A stretch of DNA of 64,000 nt, taken from JAZKHT01 sp040385245. GTDB lineage: Bacteria > Pseudomonadota > Alphaproteobacteria > Rhodobacterales > Rhodobacteraceae. The stretch is taken from contig JAZKHT010000001.1 of the NCBI GenBank assembly GCA_040385245.1, positions 620,001-684,000 of the forward strand. Direction: 5' to 3'. How positions within the stretch are numbered: position 1 is the first letter of the stretch; the number at the start of each line of letters is the position of its first letter. Of this stretch, positions 43,441 to 52,701 are shown piece after piece. A program made the position numbers and the translations under genes. The notes below the pieces were generated by a model. The model was not told where the DNA came from, made no database searches, and was given only the letters and a program-made list of their open reading frames with translations.

Positions 43441-44525
43441 ATTCCGGCGGCGGCCAGCTTTGGCAGCACGGTATCGCGGAAATAGGGGAACTCTTCCACA
43501 TAGTCCACGAAGGAAAGGGTGGTCCCGGCAAAGCCTGCGGCGTGCAGCTTCAGGATGCCTTCAGCCACCTGATCGGGGGTGCCGACAAGGGGATAGCCGC
43601 CGTGGCCCATGGCGAACAGGTGCTTGATCTGCGCCAGCAGGTCGTGCGGAAAGCTGTGGGCATGGGCGAATTGCAGGCGCACCAGATTATCGACCGCATC
43701 CGTATCGGTGTTGTCGATGGCGGTGTGTTTCAGGAACGCCTGCGCCTCGGCCTCGGTCGGGCGGCAGATGACATGGGCAAAGGTCAGCACATTGATCTTG
43801 CGCCCCTTGGCCGTTGCCTGCGCCTTCAGATCCGCAATCTCGCCTCGTGACCGGTCAAGGTCGATGGCCGGGGTGAACAGGAAATCGGCGTTGTCGGTGG
43901 CGAATTCGCGGCCCTGCGGGCTGCCTGCGGCGTTGATGATCGGCACCGATCCGCGCAAGGGCGATGGGTCGCCCTTGATGGCCTTGGCCTTGAAATACGT
44001 GCCATTCCAATCGAAATGCTCTTTCGATGTCCACAGCTTGCGCACCAGATCGAACCATTCCTGCGCATAGGCGTAGCGGGTTTCGTGATCGTCCGGCAGC
44101 GACAGGCCCAAGGCTTCGTATTCCGGCTTGTTCCAGCCCGCCACGATGTTCAGCCCCGCACGGCCATGGCCGATCTGGTCGATGGTGGCGATCTGCTTGG
44201 CAACCACGGCGGGATGGTTCGCCGCTGTGTGGATGGTGGCAAAGACAGCGATGTTCTTGGTCGATGCCAGCAAGCCCGCGGCCCATGTCATCGTCTCCAG
44301 CACGCCGCCGTGAAAATCCGTCTCGCCGCCGTAACCGATCCAGCGGGCGATGGGCAGCATGAAGTCGATGCCCGCGTCGTCCAGCATCCGGCCCAGCTTC
44401 AGGTTGTTGTCCCAGCTGTTGTCCCAGCGTTCGGCGATCTTGGTCGGCGTCATGCCGGACGAGCAGTTGGACGAGAAAGTGCCCAGGCGAAAGTGATCGC
44501 CCGACAGCATCGGGTTGGTGGTCAT
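43434..44525 (-). CDS. LLM-class flavin-dependent monooxygenase
   Basis: The 363-residue protein is a bacterial-luciferase-like TIM barrel. It has WIGYGGETDFHGGVLETMTW, then IAVFATIHTAANHPAVVAKQ, then GRAGLNIVAGWNKPEYEALG. The last is shared with pyrimidine monooxygenase RutA and dimethylsulfone monooxygenases. It uses reduced flavin and O2, and the reductase is encoded in the same operon. The substrate may be a heterocycle or C-S compound; an indole derivative is only an inference from context. Confidence 0.87.
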   Translation of the reverse strand: MTTNPMLSGDHFRLGTFSSNCSSGMTPTKIAERWDNSWDNNLKLGRMLDDAGIDFMLPIARWIGYGGETDFHGGVLETMTWAAGLLASTKNIAVFATIHTAANHPAVVAKQIATIDQIGHGRAGLNIVAGWNKPEYEALGLSLPDDHETRYAYAQEWFDLVRKLWTSKEHFDWNGTYFKAKAIKGDPSPLRGSVPIINAAGSPQGREFATDNADFLFTPAIDLDRSRGEIADLKAQATAKGRKINVLTFAHVICRPTEAEAQAFLKHTAIDNTDTDAVDNLVRLQFAHAHSFPHDLLAQIKHLFAMGHGGYPLVGTPDQVAEGILKLHAAGFAGTTLSFVDYVEEFPYFRDTVLPKLAAAGIR

Positions 44526-44640
44526 GTTGTATTCCCTGTTCGGCGTTTAGTTATATTTTATGTTTGAAAGTCTATCGTAAAATCGCATTGCGTCAATTGC
44601 ATTTGCCAAGCAATGCTGGGGAAACCAAAGGGCGGTGCGC
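44526..44640. promoter_or_regulatory. Divergent promoter with GCATTGC inverted repeat
   Basis: GCATTGC (44585-44591) and GCAATGC (44610-44616) form an inverted repeat with 18 bases between. AATTGCATTTGCC lies inside. The A+T-rich stretch 44548-44584 is the likely core promoter. The site probably binds the winged-helix protein encoded at 44641. Confidence 0.5.
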
Positions 44641-45195
44641 ATGGCCAGGAAAACTGTTCAAACTCAAAACGATGGAACCGGGGCGCGGATGGATTACCGC
44701 TGGCATCTGGCGCAAAGCCCGGTCGAGGTGCAGACGACCGAGCTTGAATTCGCCCTGATGCGCGCGTTCGAGGGATTCGGTCGCTGGCAGTCGGAATGTC
44801 TGGCCTCGGTGGCCGATGTGGCGGCGACGGGGCCGGAAAACGCCATCCTTCACATCATCCGCATGAACGAACGCCCCAAATCGATCAAGGATCTGGCACG
44901 GCTGACGAACCGCGACGATGTCCCGAATATCCAGTATTCGCTGCGCAAGCTGATCGGGGCCGGGCTGGTGGTGCGCCAAGGGGCGGGGCGGTCAGGTGTC
45001 ACTTACGAGGTGACGGAGGCGGGTCGCCGTGTGACAGACGATTATGGCGCGCTGCGGCGGCGTCTGCTGATCGAGGCGATTGCCAACCTGCCCGGCTTTG
45101 GCGTCCGCCTGGACGAGGCGGCGCGCACTTTGGGCGTGCTGTCCGGCATCTACGAAGAGGTGGCGCGGGTGGCGGCAACGCACCGGCGGGGGTGA
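44641..45195 (+). CDS. Winged-helix (MarR-like) transcriptional regulator
   Basis: The 184-residue protein has a winged helix in its middle: ENAILHIIRMNERPKSIKDL, LTNRDDVPNIQYSLRKLIGA and wing GRSGVTYEVTEAGRRVTDDY. This resembles predicted MarR-type regulators of aromatic-acid genes. AAAGGG lies about 9 nt before ATG 44641; a GTG at 44635 is in frame. It diverges from the LLM operon, which it probably controls. Confidence 0.85.
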   Translation: MARKTVQTQNDGTGARMDYRWHLAQSPVEVQTTELEFALMRAFEGFGRWQSECLASVADVAATGPENAILHIIRMNERPKSIKDLARLTNRDDVPNIQYSLRKLIGAGLVVRQGAGRSGVTYEVTEAGRRVTDDYGALRRRLLIEAIANLPGFGVRLDEAARTLGVLSGIYEEVARVAATHRRG

Positions 45196-45220
45196 TGGTG
45201 AAGGACCTCGCCCCCCGATC

Positions 45221-45255
45221 GGCGCGCGCGCCAAGGATATTTGCACCAAGATGAA
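45221..45255 (-). repeat. Degenerate dispersed intergenic repeat
   Basis: The palindrome GGCGCGCGCGCC (45221-45232) is followed by AAGGATATTTGCACCAAGATG, the reverse-orientation form of the repeat's left half. It lies between the convergent regulator and thiolase genes. Confidence 0.55.
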
Positions 45256-45268
45256 AGCGGGGCGCGGG

Positions 45269-46444
45269 TCAGACGGACAGCAATTCCAGCGCCACGCCCT
45301 GACCTACGCCAACGCACAGCGTGGCAAGTGCGGCCTTGCCGCCCCCTTCTGACAGGCGGCGCGCGGCGGTGGCGGCGATGCGCGCGCCCGACATGCCCAA
45401 AGGGTGGCCCATGCTGATGCCGCCGCCATAGGCGTTCACGCGCGCGTCGTCATCGGCCAAACCCCAGGCGCGGGTGCAGGCAAGCACCTGGGCGGCAAAC
45501 GCTTCGTTCAATTCGATCACGTCATAATCCGGGACCATCCGCCCCGTGCGGGCTGTCAGGCGGTGCAGGGCGGCGACCGGGCCGATCCCCATCACGCCCG
45601 GCGCGACGCCTGCGGCGGCGGCAGCACCCACGCGGGCCAGCGGTGTCAGGCTGAAGCGTTTCACCCCAACGGCAGAAGCAAGGATCATCCCCGCAGCGCC
45701 ATCGTTGATGCCGGCGGCATTGCCCGCCGTGACCGTGCCATCGGCGCGAAACGGGGCCTTCAGCGCGGCCAATGCGTCCAGCGTTGTGGCACGGGGGTGT
45801 TCGTCGGCGGTAACGGTGGTGTCGCCTTTGCGGCCCCTGACGGTGACGGGTAAAATGTCAGAGGCGTGCCACGCGGCGTCATACCGGGTCTGCGACCGCA
45901 GGGCGAAGGCGTCTTGATCAGCGCGCGCGATGCCATGCTCTGCCGCAACATTTTCCGCCGTTTCGGGCATCGATTCAATGCCATAGGTGGCGGCGATCCG
46001 GTCGTTGACAAAGCGCCAGCCGATGGTGGTGTCGTGCATGTCGACCTTGCGGGAAAAGGCGCTGTCGCCCTTGGCCAGCACAAACGGCGCGCGGGTCATG
46101 CTTTCGACGCCGCCTGCGATGATGATATCGGCCCCGTCCCGGATGGCGCGCGCGCCTGCGATCACGGCGTCCAGCCCGCTGGCGCACAGCCGATTCACCG
46201 TCAGCGCGGGCACGTCCGGCCCAAGCCGCGACAGCAGAACCGCCATGCGGGCGACGTTGCGGTTGTCTTCGCCCGCCTGATTGGCGCAGCCAAAGATCAC
46301 CTCGTCCACCACGAGTTCAGGGTGCAGGTCCAACAGACCGTCGATCACATGCGCCGCCATGTCGTCGGGCCGCACCATGGCCAGCGCGCCGCCGTGGCGG
46401 CCAATCGGGGTGCGGCGGGCGGTGCACAGGAAAGCGTCGGTCAT
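45269..46444 (-). CDS. Thiolase, 3-oxoadipyl-CoA/acetyl-CoA acyltransferase type
   Basis: The 391-residue thiolase has GCANQAGEDNRNVARMA, a stretch typical of 3-oxoadipyl-CoA thiolases (PcaF/PaaJ). The nucleophile is C87 in NRLCASG, the conserved histidine lies in GHPLGMSGAR and the second cysteine in TLCVGVGQG. It cleaves a beta-ketoacyl-CoA at the end of the ring-opened pathway. It is the last of three coupled minus-strand genes and overlaps the dehydrogenase gene by four bases. Confidence 0.9.
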   Translation of the reverse strand: MTDAFLCTARRTPIGRHGGALAMVRPDDMAAHVIDGLLDLHPELVVDEVIFGCANQAGEDNRNVARMAVLLSRLGPDVPALTVNRLCASGLDAVIAGARAIRDGADIIIAGGVESMTRAPFVLAKGDSAFSRKVDMHDTTIGWRFVNDRIAATYGIESMPETAENVAAEHGIARADQDAFALRSQTRYDAAWHASDILPVTVRGRKGDTTVTADEHPRATTLDALAALKAPFRADGTVTAGNAAGINDGAAGMILASAVGVKRFSLTPLARVGAAAAAGVAPGVMGIGPVAALHRLTARTGRMVPDYDVIELNEAFAAQVLACTRAWGLADDDARVNAYGGGISMGHPLGMSGARIAATAARRLSEGGGKAALATLCVGVGQGVALELLSV

Positions 46445-47559
46445 GCGGTGTCCAATCCCGGTGCGGGCAGGTAGCGGCTTTTCAGATGTGACGGGGCCGC
46501 GCTTTCAAGTGCCGCAAGCGTGGACAGGATGCGCGCCGTGCCGTGCGCGGCCAATGCGGCAAACGGGCCACGGGGGAAATTCAGGCCCAGCGTCATCGCG
46601 GTGTCGATGTCGGCCTTTGGCACCCCGTCGGCATGCAGAAAGGCGGCCTCGTTGATCAGGGCAGCCTCGATCCGCAGGGCGATGGCGGCGGCATCGGCAG
46701 GGGGCGGGGCAGGGATGGTGATGAAGCCGCGCCCCGCCTTGCGGCCAAGGGCACCGCTGGCCACCTGCGCGCGCAGCGCATCGAACACATGATAGCGCGG
46801 GTGACCGCCCATCGCGGCGTGCAGCCCCTCGGTGGCGGCAAGGTTGATGTCCGCGCCGATAAGGTCAATCAGCGCAAAGGGGCCGATCGGATAGCCTGCC
46901 GCCACCATGGCCGCGTCAATATCGGGGGCGGTGCGGCCGTCTTCCAGCAGGGCCAGCGCCTCGCCGTAATAGGGACGAGCGCAGCGGTTGACGATGAAGC
47001 CAGGGCGGTCGGGGCATTGGATCACGGTCTTTCCGGCGGCTTCGGTGACGCTTCGGGCAAGGGTCAGGGCGTCGGGATCGGTGCCGGGATGCGCCACCAG
47101 TTCCACCAACCGCATCACCGGGGCAGGGTTGAAGAAATGCAGGCCCAATAGGCGGCCCGGATGCGCCAGACCATTGGCAATCGCCGCGACCGACAGGCTG
47201 GAGGTGTTGGTGGCAAGCACAGCACCCGGCGACACGACCCGCTCCACCCCCGCAAACAGCGCCTGTTTTGCGGCCAGCTTTTCAACAATCGCCTCGATCA
47301 CCAAATCGCAGGGGGCCAATTCATCGACGCTTGCCACCACGTTCAGGCGCGACAGGGTGGCGTCGCGGTCCTGTTCGGCCAATTTGCCCGCCTCGACCCG
47401 TTTGGTCAGTGTGGCGGACAGCCGGTCATGCGCGCTGTCACAGGTGGGGGCGTGGGCGTCGGTGGCCAGCACCGTGAACCCCGCCTGCGCATAGACCTGT
47501 GCGATGCCAAGTCCCATGGTGCCAAGCCCGACGATGCCGATGGTCTGGGCCATGGTCAT
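46441..47559 (-). CDS. 3-hydroxyacyl-CoA dehydrogenase
   Basis: The 372-residue protein has GIVGLGTMGLGIAQVYAQAG at the N-terminus, HFFNPAPVMRLVELV in the middle, and an added C-terminal 3HCDH segment (PKADIDTAMTLGLNFPRGPF). It is longer than the basic 280-residue type, like PaaH/PaaC proteins. It oxidises a hydroxyacyl-CoA with NAD before thiolysis. It overlaps both neighbours by ATGA. Confidence 0.9.
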   Translation of the reverse strand: MTMAQTIGIVGLGTMGLGIAQVYAQAGFTVLATDAHAPTCDSAHDRLSATLTKRVEAGKLAEQDRDATLSRLNVVASVDELAPCDLVIEAIVEKLAAKQALFAGVERVVSPGAVLATNTSSLSVAAIANGLAHPGRLLGLHFFNPAPVMRLVELVAHPGTDPDALTLARSVTEAAGKTVIQCPDRPGFIVNRCARPYYGEALALLEDGRTAPDIDAAMVAAGYPIGPFALIDLIGADINLAATEGLHAAMGGHPRYHVFDALRAQVASGALGRKAGRGFITIPAPPPADAAAIALRIEAALINEAAFLHADGVPKADIDTAMTLGLNFPRGPFAALAAHGTARILSTLAALESAAPSHLKSRYLPAPGLDTA

Positions 47560-48311
47560 TCGCCTCGATAGTCGGGCGGGCGGCGCGTGCGAAAGGCGCG
47601 GATGCCTTCGGCCTTGTCGGCGGTATCGAGCAAGGATTCAAAGGCGGCGCGTTCCAGCGCAAAGGCAAGCGCGGATTCGTCCGCCGCAACAATTGCCCGT
47701 TTGGCCGCCTGCAGGGCAAGCGGGGCGCGGCGGGCAAGGTGTGCGGTCAGCGCTTCGGCGTCGGGCAGGGCGCTGTCATCGGCCAGCCACCCCGCGATGC
47801 CCCAGTCATGGGCGGTGGCGGCGTCGATGATCTCGCCCGTCAGGATCATTCGGCTGGCCCGCGCACGGCCTGCAAGGGCGGTCAGCCGCTGCGTGCCGCC
47901 GGCACCTGGGATCAGACCAAGGTTGGTTTCCGGCAGGCCAAGGCGGGCGGTGGCCCCAAGAACCATGCAGTCGGCCATCATCGCCAGTTCGAACCCGCCA
48001 CCAAGGCAAAAGCCATCGACGGCGGCGACCAGCGGTTTGGGAAAGGCGCGGATTGCGGCCCAATACCCCTTGCGCGGGTCGGCGGCCCCTTCGGCGCTGG
48101 TCTTCGATTCCAGTTCGGTGATGTCCGCCCCGGCGGCAAAGTGGCCGTTCGCACCGTGGATCAGCACGGCACGGCAGGCGGGATCGGCGGCAAGGCCGGT
48201 CAAGACTTGCGCCACCTGTGCCAATAGGGCGGTGTTCAGCGCATTTCGCGCCTCGGGGCGGTGCAGGGTCAGGCGCACCCAACCGGGGTTTTGTTCGATC
48301 AAAAGGTCCAT
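47556..48311 (-). CDS. Enoyl-CoA hydratase/isomerase
   Basis: The 251-residue crotonase-fold protein has the oxyanion segment GHFAAGADITELE and the GLPETNLGLIPGAGGTQRL catalytic region. It hydrates or isomerises an enoyl-CoA in the anthranilate pathway. It leads the minus-strand operon and diverges from the 2-aminobenzoyl-CoA monooxygenase gene over a palindromic operator. Confidence 0.9.
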   Translation of the reverse strand: MDLLIEQNPGWVRLTLHRPEARNALNTALLAQVAQVLTGLAADPACRAVLIHGANGHFAAGADITELESKTSAEGAADPRKGYWAAIRAFPKPLVAAVDGFCLGGGFELAMMADCMVLGATARLGLPETNLGLIPGAGGTQRLTALAGRARASRMILTGEIIDAATAHDWGIAGWLADDSALPDAEALTAHLARRAPLALQAAKRAIVAADESALAFALERAAFESLLDTADKAEGIRAFRTRRPPDYRGE

Positions 48312-48351
48312 GACAGGATCATGCCCACTGGCAGGAAAATTTCAAGGCAGA

Positions 48352-48369
48352 AATTTCAAGCTTGAAATT
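48352..48369. promoter_or_regulatory. Perfect 18 bp palindrome, candidate MarR operator
   Basis: AATTTCAAGCTTGAAATT is a perfect palindrome in the 121 bp divergent gap between the enoyl-CoA hydratase and the monooxygenase/reductase genes. A further half copy, AAATTTCAAGG, lies at about 48337-48347. The likely binder is the MarR protein encoded at 51443 in the same cluster, responding to a CoA thioester or anthranilate. Confidence 0.75.
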
Positions 48370-48432
48370 GTTTTGGCCGGATGGCAGCCTATGTCAACAA
48401 CTGCGCCCTTTGCGCGTTGAAAAGGAACGGGC

Positions 48433-50718
48433 ATGAAAGTCCTCTGTCTTGGTGGCGGGCCTGCGGGTCTGTACTTTGCGATCTCGATGAAGTTGCGCGA
48501 TCCGTCGCATCAGGTGACGGTGCTGGAACGCAACCGTGCCAACGACACCTTTGGCTGGGGGGTCGTGCTGTCGGATGATGCGCTGGCGCGGATGGAAAAG
48601 AACGATCCGCAAAGCACCGCTGCCATCCGGGACCATTTCGCTTATTGGGACGACATCGCCGTCGTGCATAACGGCATCCGCAACGTATCGGGCGGGCACG
48701 GGTTCGCAGGCATCGGGCGCAAGCAGATGTTGATCTTGCTACAGGCGCGGGCGCGAGAGCTGGGCGTCGATCTGCAGTTCGAGACTGAATTCAAATCAGC
48801 CGAGGAATATCGCGCCGATTACGATCTGGTGGTGGCGTCGGACGGCATCAATTCGGCGGTGCGGCGCGAATATCAGGATGTCTTCCAGCCCGACATCGAC
48901 ATGCGCCTGTGCAAATTCATCTGGCTGGGCACGCATGCCAAGTTCGACGACGCCTTTACCTTCATCTTCGAGAAGACCGAACACGGTTGGGTCTGGGCCC
49001 ATGCCTATCAATTCGACGACAATACCGCGACATTCATCGTCGAAATGACGCAGGAGACGTGGGATCGCTGGGGCTTTGCCGGGTTTTCCAAGGAGGAAAC
49101 GGTCGAAGCATGCCAGCGCATCTTTGCCGCCCATTTGGGCGGGCATGACCTGATGTCGAACGCGCACCATCTGCGCGGGTCGGCAGTGTGGATGAATTTC
49201 CCGCGGGTGATCTGCAACAAATGGTATCATGAAAACGTCGTGCTGATGGGCGATGCCGCGGCCACGGGGCACTTTTCCATCGGGTCGGGGTCGCGGCTGG
49301 CCTTTGACAGCGCGATTGCGCTGGCGGAATACCTGCATAGCGAACCCACGCTGGAAGCCGCCTTTGAACGCTATCAGGACGAACGCCGGGTCGAGGTGCT
49401 GCGCCTGCAATCGGCGGCGCGCAACAGTCTGGAATGGTTTGAACAGGTCGAACGTTATCTGGACATGCCGCCCAAGCAGTTCGCCTATTCGCTGCTGACG
49501 CGCAGCCAGCGGATCGGCCACGAAAACCTGCGTCTGCGCGATCCGGCATGGCTGCGCGCGGCCGAAGACTGGTTTGCCGAAAACGCCGGCGAGCAAAAGG
49601 GGCGGATGCCGATGTTTGCACCCTTCCGCCTGCGCGACATGTCGCTGGTCAACCGGATCGTCGTGTCGCCCATGGCGCAATACCGCGCGGTGGATGGCTG
49701 CCCGACCGACTGGCACTTTGTCCATTACGCCGAACGCGCCAAGGGTGGGGCGGGGCTGGTCTACACGGAAATGGCCTGCACATCCGCCCAAGGCCGCATC
49801 TCGCCCGGTTGCCCCGGTCTGTATGCACCGGAACACGAGGCCGCCTGGACGCGGCTGGTCGACTTCGTCCATGCCGAGACGCAGGCCAAGATCTGTTGCC
49901 AGATCGGCCATGCCGGGCGCAAGGCATCAACGCAACTGGGGTGGGAAAACGGCGATGCACCCTTGGCCACCGGCAACTGGCCGATCATTGCGCCGTCTGC
50001 CCTGCCGTGGACAGCGGAAAATCAGATGCCAAAAGCGATGGACCGCGCCGACATGGACGCGGTTCTGGCCGAATTCGTGCAGGCCACCGACATGGCGCGG
50101 CGTGCCGGATTTGACATGATCGAACTTCATGCCGCCCACGGCTATCTGATTTCCAGCTTTATCTCACCAAAATCGAACATTCGGACGGACGAGTATGGCG
50201 GGTCACTGGAAAACCGGATGCGCTATCCGTTAAGGGTGTTTGCCGCCATGCGCGCGGCATGGGGCGAGGAAAAGCCGATGTCGGTGCGGATTTCCGCGAC
50301 CGATTGGGTGGGGTCGGATGGCGTCACGCCGTCCGATGCGGTGCAGATCGCCAAGATGTTCGCCGACGCCGGGGCGGATATCATCGACGTGTCGGCAGGC
50401 CAGACCACACCCGATGCGCAGCCGATCTATGGCCGCATGTTCCAGACCCCGTTCAGCGACCGCATCCGCAACGAGGCGAACCTTGCCACCATGGCGGTCG
50501 GCAACATCACCGAACCCGATCAGGTGAATTCAATCCTGCTCGCGGGGCGGGCCGATCTGGTGTGCCTTGCGCGGCCCCACCTTTTCGACCCCTACTGGAC
50601 GCTGCATGCTGCAATGGCCGTGGGCGACGCGGGCACCGATTGGCCGCTACCCTATCTGCGCGGCCGGGATCAGGCGCAGCGCCTGCGCGAACGCGCGGCC
50701 GAGGTGATCCGGGCATGA
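48433..50718 (+). CDS. Bifunctional 2-aminobenzoyl-CoA monooxygenase/reductase (salicylyl-CoA 5-hydroxylase-like)
   Basis: The 761-residue two-domain flavoprotein starts with a PHBH-type monooxygenase (about residues 1-390: VLCLGGGPAGLYFAISMKLR, LVVASDGINSAVR, VLMGDAAATGHFSIGSGSRL). An old-yellow-enzyme-type NADH:flavin oxidoreductase follows (about 395-750: RIVVSPMAQYRAVDGCPTDW, CQIGHAGRKAST, DEYGGSLENR). This fusion is the hallmark of aerobic 2-aminobenzoyl-CoA degradation, where the ring is hydroxylated and reduced in one step; salicylyl-CoA 5-hydroxylase is similar. The adjacent CoA ligase supports the former. Confidence 0.9.
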   Translation: MKVLCLGGGPAGLYFAISMKLRDPSHQVTVLERNRANDTFGWGVVLSDDALARMEKNDPQSTAAIRDHFAYWDDIAVVHNGIRNVSGGHGFAGIGRKQMLILLQARARELGVDLQFETEFKSAEEYRADYDLVVASDGINSAVRREYQDVFQPDIDMRLCKFIWLGTHAKFDDAFTFIFEKTEHGWVWAHAYQFDDNTATFIVEMTQETWDRWGFAGFSKEETVEACQRIFAAHLGGHDLMSNAHHLRGSAVWMNFPRVICNKWYHENVVLMGDAAATGHFSIGSGSRLAFDSAIALAEYLHSEPTLEAAFERYQDERRVEVLRLQSAARNSLEWFEQVERYLDMPPKQFAYSLLTRSQRIGHENLRLRDPAWLRAAEDWFAENAGEQKGRMPMFAPFRLRDMSLVNRIVVSPMAQYRAVDGCPTDWHFVHYAERAKGGAGLVYTEMACTSAQGRISPGCPGLYAPEHEAAWTRLVDFVHAETQAKICCQIGHAGRKASTQLGWENGDAPLATGNWPIIAPSALPWTAENQMPKAMDRADMDAVLAEFVQATDMARRAGFDMIELHAAHGYLISSFISPKSNIRTDEYGGSLENRMRYPLRVFAAMRAAWGEEKPMSVRISATDWVGSDGVTPSDAVQIAKMFADAGADIIDVSAGQTTPDAQPIYGRMFQTPFSDRIRNEANLATMAVGNITEPDQVNSILLAGRADLVCLARPHLFDPYWTLHAAMAVGDAGTDWPLPYLRGRDQAQRLRERAAEVIRA

Positions 50719-51446
50719 CAATGGCGGGGCGGCGCGTTCTGGTCACAGGGGGCGGGTCCGGTATCGGGCGGGCCGTGGCGCGCGCCTTTGCCGAGGCGGG
50801 CGACCAAGTGACCATCACCGGACGCCGGATGGACCCGCTGATCGAAACCGATGGCGCGCGAGGGATGATCTGCCGACTGGCCGATGTCACGGACGAGGCG
50901 CAGGTGGATGCGCTGTTTGACGCGCCCTTTGACGTGGTGGTGGCAAACGCGGGCGAAGGCACGGCGGCACGGCTGGGCAACACCACGCTTGCGATGTGGA
51001 ACCAGACGCTGGCGGTGACACTGACCGGGGTGTTCCTGACGTTTCGCGCGGCCTTGCCGGGCATGGGGGCAGGCGGGCGTCTGATTGCCATCGGATCGAC
51101 GGCCAGCCTGAAGGGCGGTGCCAATGTCGCGGCCTACACCGCTGCAAAGCACGGAGTTCTGGGCCTTGTGCGGTCGGTCGCGCTGGAAGTGGCGAAAAAG
51201 GGCATCACCTGCAACGCGGTCTGCCCCGGCTTTGTCGATACCCCGTTGGCCGGTCGCGCGGCCGATGGCCTTGTGGCGCGACTGGGCATCGACCATGCCG
51301 CCGCCGAAGCGATGCTATACGCCGACAACCCGGTGGCCCGATTGATCACACCGCAAGAGGTGGCCGAGGCGGTGCTGTTCCTTGCGTCAAGCGGCGCTGC
51401 GATGGTCAATGGACACGCTCTGTCTGTTTCGGGGGGCGAGGTATGA
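50715..51446 (+). CDS. Short-chain dehydrogenase/reductase
   Basis: The 243-residue SDR has the cofactor loop TGGGSGIGRAV, NAG in VVANAGEG, catalytic serine in IAIGSTASLKG, and the YTAAKHG motif (Tyr and Lys). It probably oxidises or reduces a ring-derived alcohol or ketone in the CoA pathway. It is coupled by ATGA to the genes on both sides. Confidence 0.9.
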   Translation: MTMAGRRVLVTGGGSGIGRAVARAFAEAGDQVTITGRRMDPLIETDGARGMICRLADVTDEAQVDALFDAPFDVVVANAGEGTAARLGNTTLAMWNQTLAVTLTGVFLTFRAALPGMGAGGRLIAIGSTASLKGGANVAAYTAAKHGVLGLVRSVALEVAKKGITCNAVCPGFVDTPLAGRAADGLVARLGIDHAAAEAMLYADNPVARLITPQEVAEAVLFLASSGAAMVNGHALSVSGGEV

Positions 51447-51889
51447 CCGGATCACCTGACCCCCTTTCCAAACGCCGGTTGAAGATGTGGATCCGCCTGC
51501 TGGGCGTGACGCGCCTGTCGGAATCGCACCTGCGCGAATTTCTGCGCCAGCGCCATGACACGACCTTGCCCCGGTTTGACGTGCTGGCCGCGCTGTACCG
51601 GCGGCGGGACGGCGTGACGATGTCCGAGTTGTCGCGCCTGTTGCTGGTATCGAACGGGAATGCCACCACGGTGGTGGACCGGCTGGAAAAAGACGGGCTG
51701 GTGCGCCGTACCCGGTCGGAAACCGACCGCCGTACGGTGTTCGTCGCGCTGACGCCGCAGGGGTTGGCGCAGTTCGAAGGTCTGGCCGCCGACCACGAGG
51801 CCGAGGTCAGCCGTCTGTTCGCCGGGCTGTCCGAGGCCGATCTGGACAACCTGACCGAGATTCTGAAACGCATGGGAAGCGGGAAATGA
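51443..51889 (+). CDS. MarR-family transcriptional regulator
   Basis: The 148-residue protein has the MarR helix-turn-helix VTMSELSRLLLVSNGNATTV with VVDRLEKDGLVRRTRSETDR as recognition helix and wing. Its place inside the catabolic operon and the 18 bp palindrome at 48352 suggest it represses this divergon. Longer upstream frame is the shadow of the SDR gene. Confidence 0.9.
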   Translation: MTGSPDPLSKRRLKMWIRLLGVTRLSESHLREFLRQRHDTTLPRFDVLAALYRRRDGVTMSELSRLLLVSNGNATTVVDRLEKDGLVRRTRSETDRRTVFVALTPQGLAQFEGLAADHEAEVSRLFAGLSEADLDNLTEILKRMGSGK

Positions 51890-52698
51890 CCGAACTTGCA
51901 GGGCTGACGCCGCAGCATTTTCTGTGGAACGTGACAGGGCGCATCGCCACGATCCGCCTGAACCGACCCGACCGGAAAAATCCGCTGACCTTTGAAAGCT
52001 ATGCCGAACTGCGCGACACATTCCGCGCGCTGGCCCATGCCACGGATGTGGATGTGGTGATCTTTGCCTCAAACGGCGGCAACTTCTGTTCCGGGGGCGA
52101 CGTGCATGACATCATCGGCCCGCTGATCGGCCTGCCGATGAAAGACCTGCTCGCCTTTACCCGGATGACCGGCGATCTGGTCAAGGCGATGCTGGCCTGT
52201 GGCAAACCGATCATCGCCGCTGTCGATGGCATCTGCGTCGGGGCGGGGGCGATCCTTGCGATGGCGTCCGACCTGCGGCTGGCGACGCGGGAGGCGAAAT
52301 GCGCGTTCCTGTTCACCCGCGTGGGGCTTGCAGGCTGCGACATGGGGGCCTGCGCGATGCTGCCCCGCATCATCGGGCAGGGCCGCGCGGCGGAACTGTT
52401 GTACACCGGGCGCACCATGTCGGCGGATGAGGGCGAACGCTGGGGGTTCTGGAACAGCCTGCAGGATGCAGGCGATCTGGACCGCGCCGCCCGCGCGCTG
52501 GCGGAACGGCTGGCATCCGGGCCGACCTTTGCGCATGGCGTGACCAAGACCCAATTGAACCAGGAATGGAACATGGGGCTGGATCAGGCGATCGAGGCCG
52601 AGGCGCAGGCGCAGGCGATCTGCATGCAGACCCGCGACTTTGAACGCGCCTATCGCGCCTTTGTCGCCAAGGAAAAACCCGTCTTTGCCGGTGACTGA
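51886..52698 (+). CDS. Enoyl-CoA hydratase-family protein
   Basis: The 270-residue crotonase-fold protein has NGGNFCSGGDVHDIIG for the oxyanion hole and FTRVGLAGCDMGACAMLPRI at the active site, where the usual catalytic glutamate pattern is altered. It may therefore do a ring-opening or isomerisation step rather than simple hydration. It is coupled to the MarR gene by ATGA. Confidence 0.87.
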   Translation: MTELAGLTPQHFLWNVTGRIATIRLNRPDRKNPLTFESYAELRDTFRALAHATDVDVVIFASNGGNFCSGGDVHDIIGPLIGLPMKDLLAFTRMTGDLVKAMLACGKPIIAAVDGICVGAGAILAMASDLRLATREAKCAFLFTRVGLAGCDMGACAMLPRIIGQGRAAELLYTGRTMSADEGERWGFWNSLQDAGDLDRAARALAERLASGPTFAHGVTKTQLNQEWNMGLDQAIEAEAQAQAICMQTRDFERAYRAFVAKEKPVFAGD

Positions 52699-52701
52699 AC
52701 C

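Noticed and set aside
48433..50718. Frameshift or assembly fusion of two flavoproteins
   Set aside because: The two-domain monooxygenase/oxidoreductase is a known natural fusion and the reading frame is uninterrupted.
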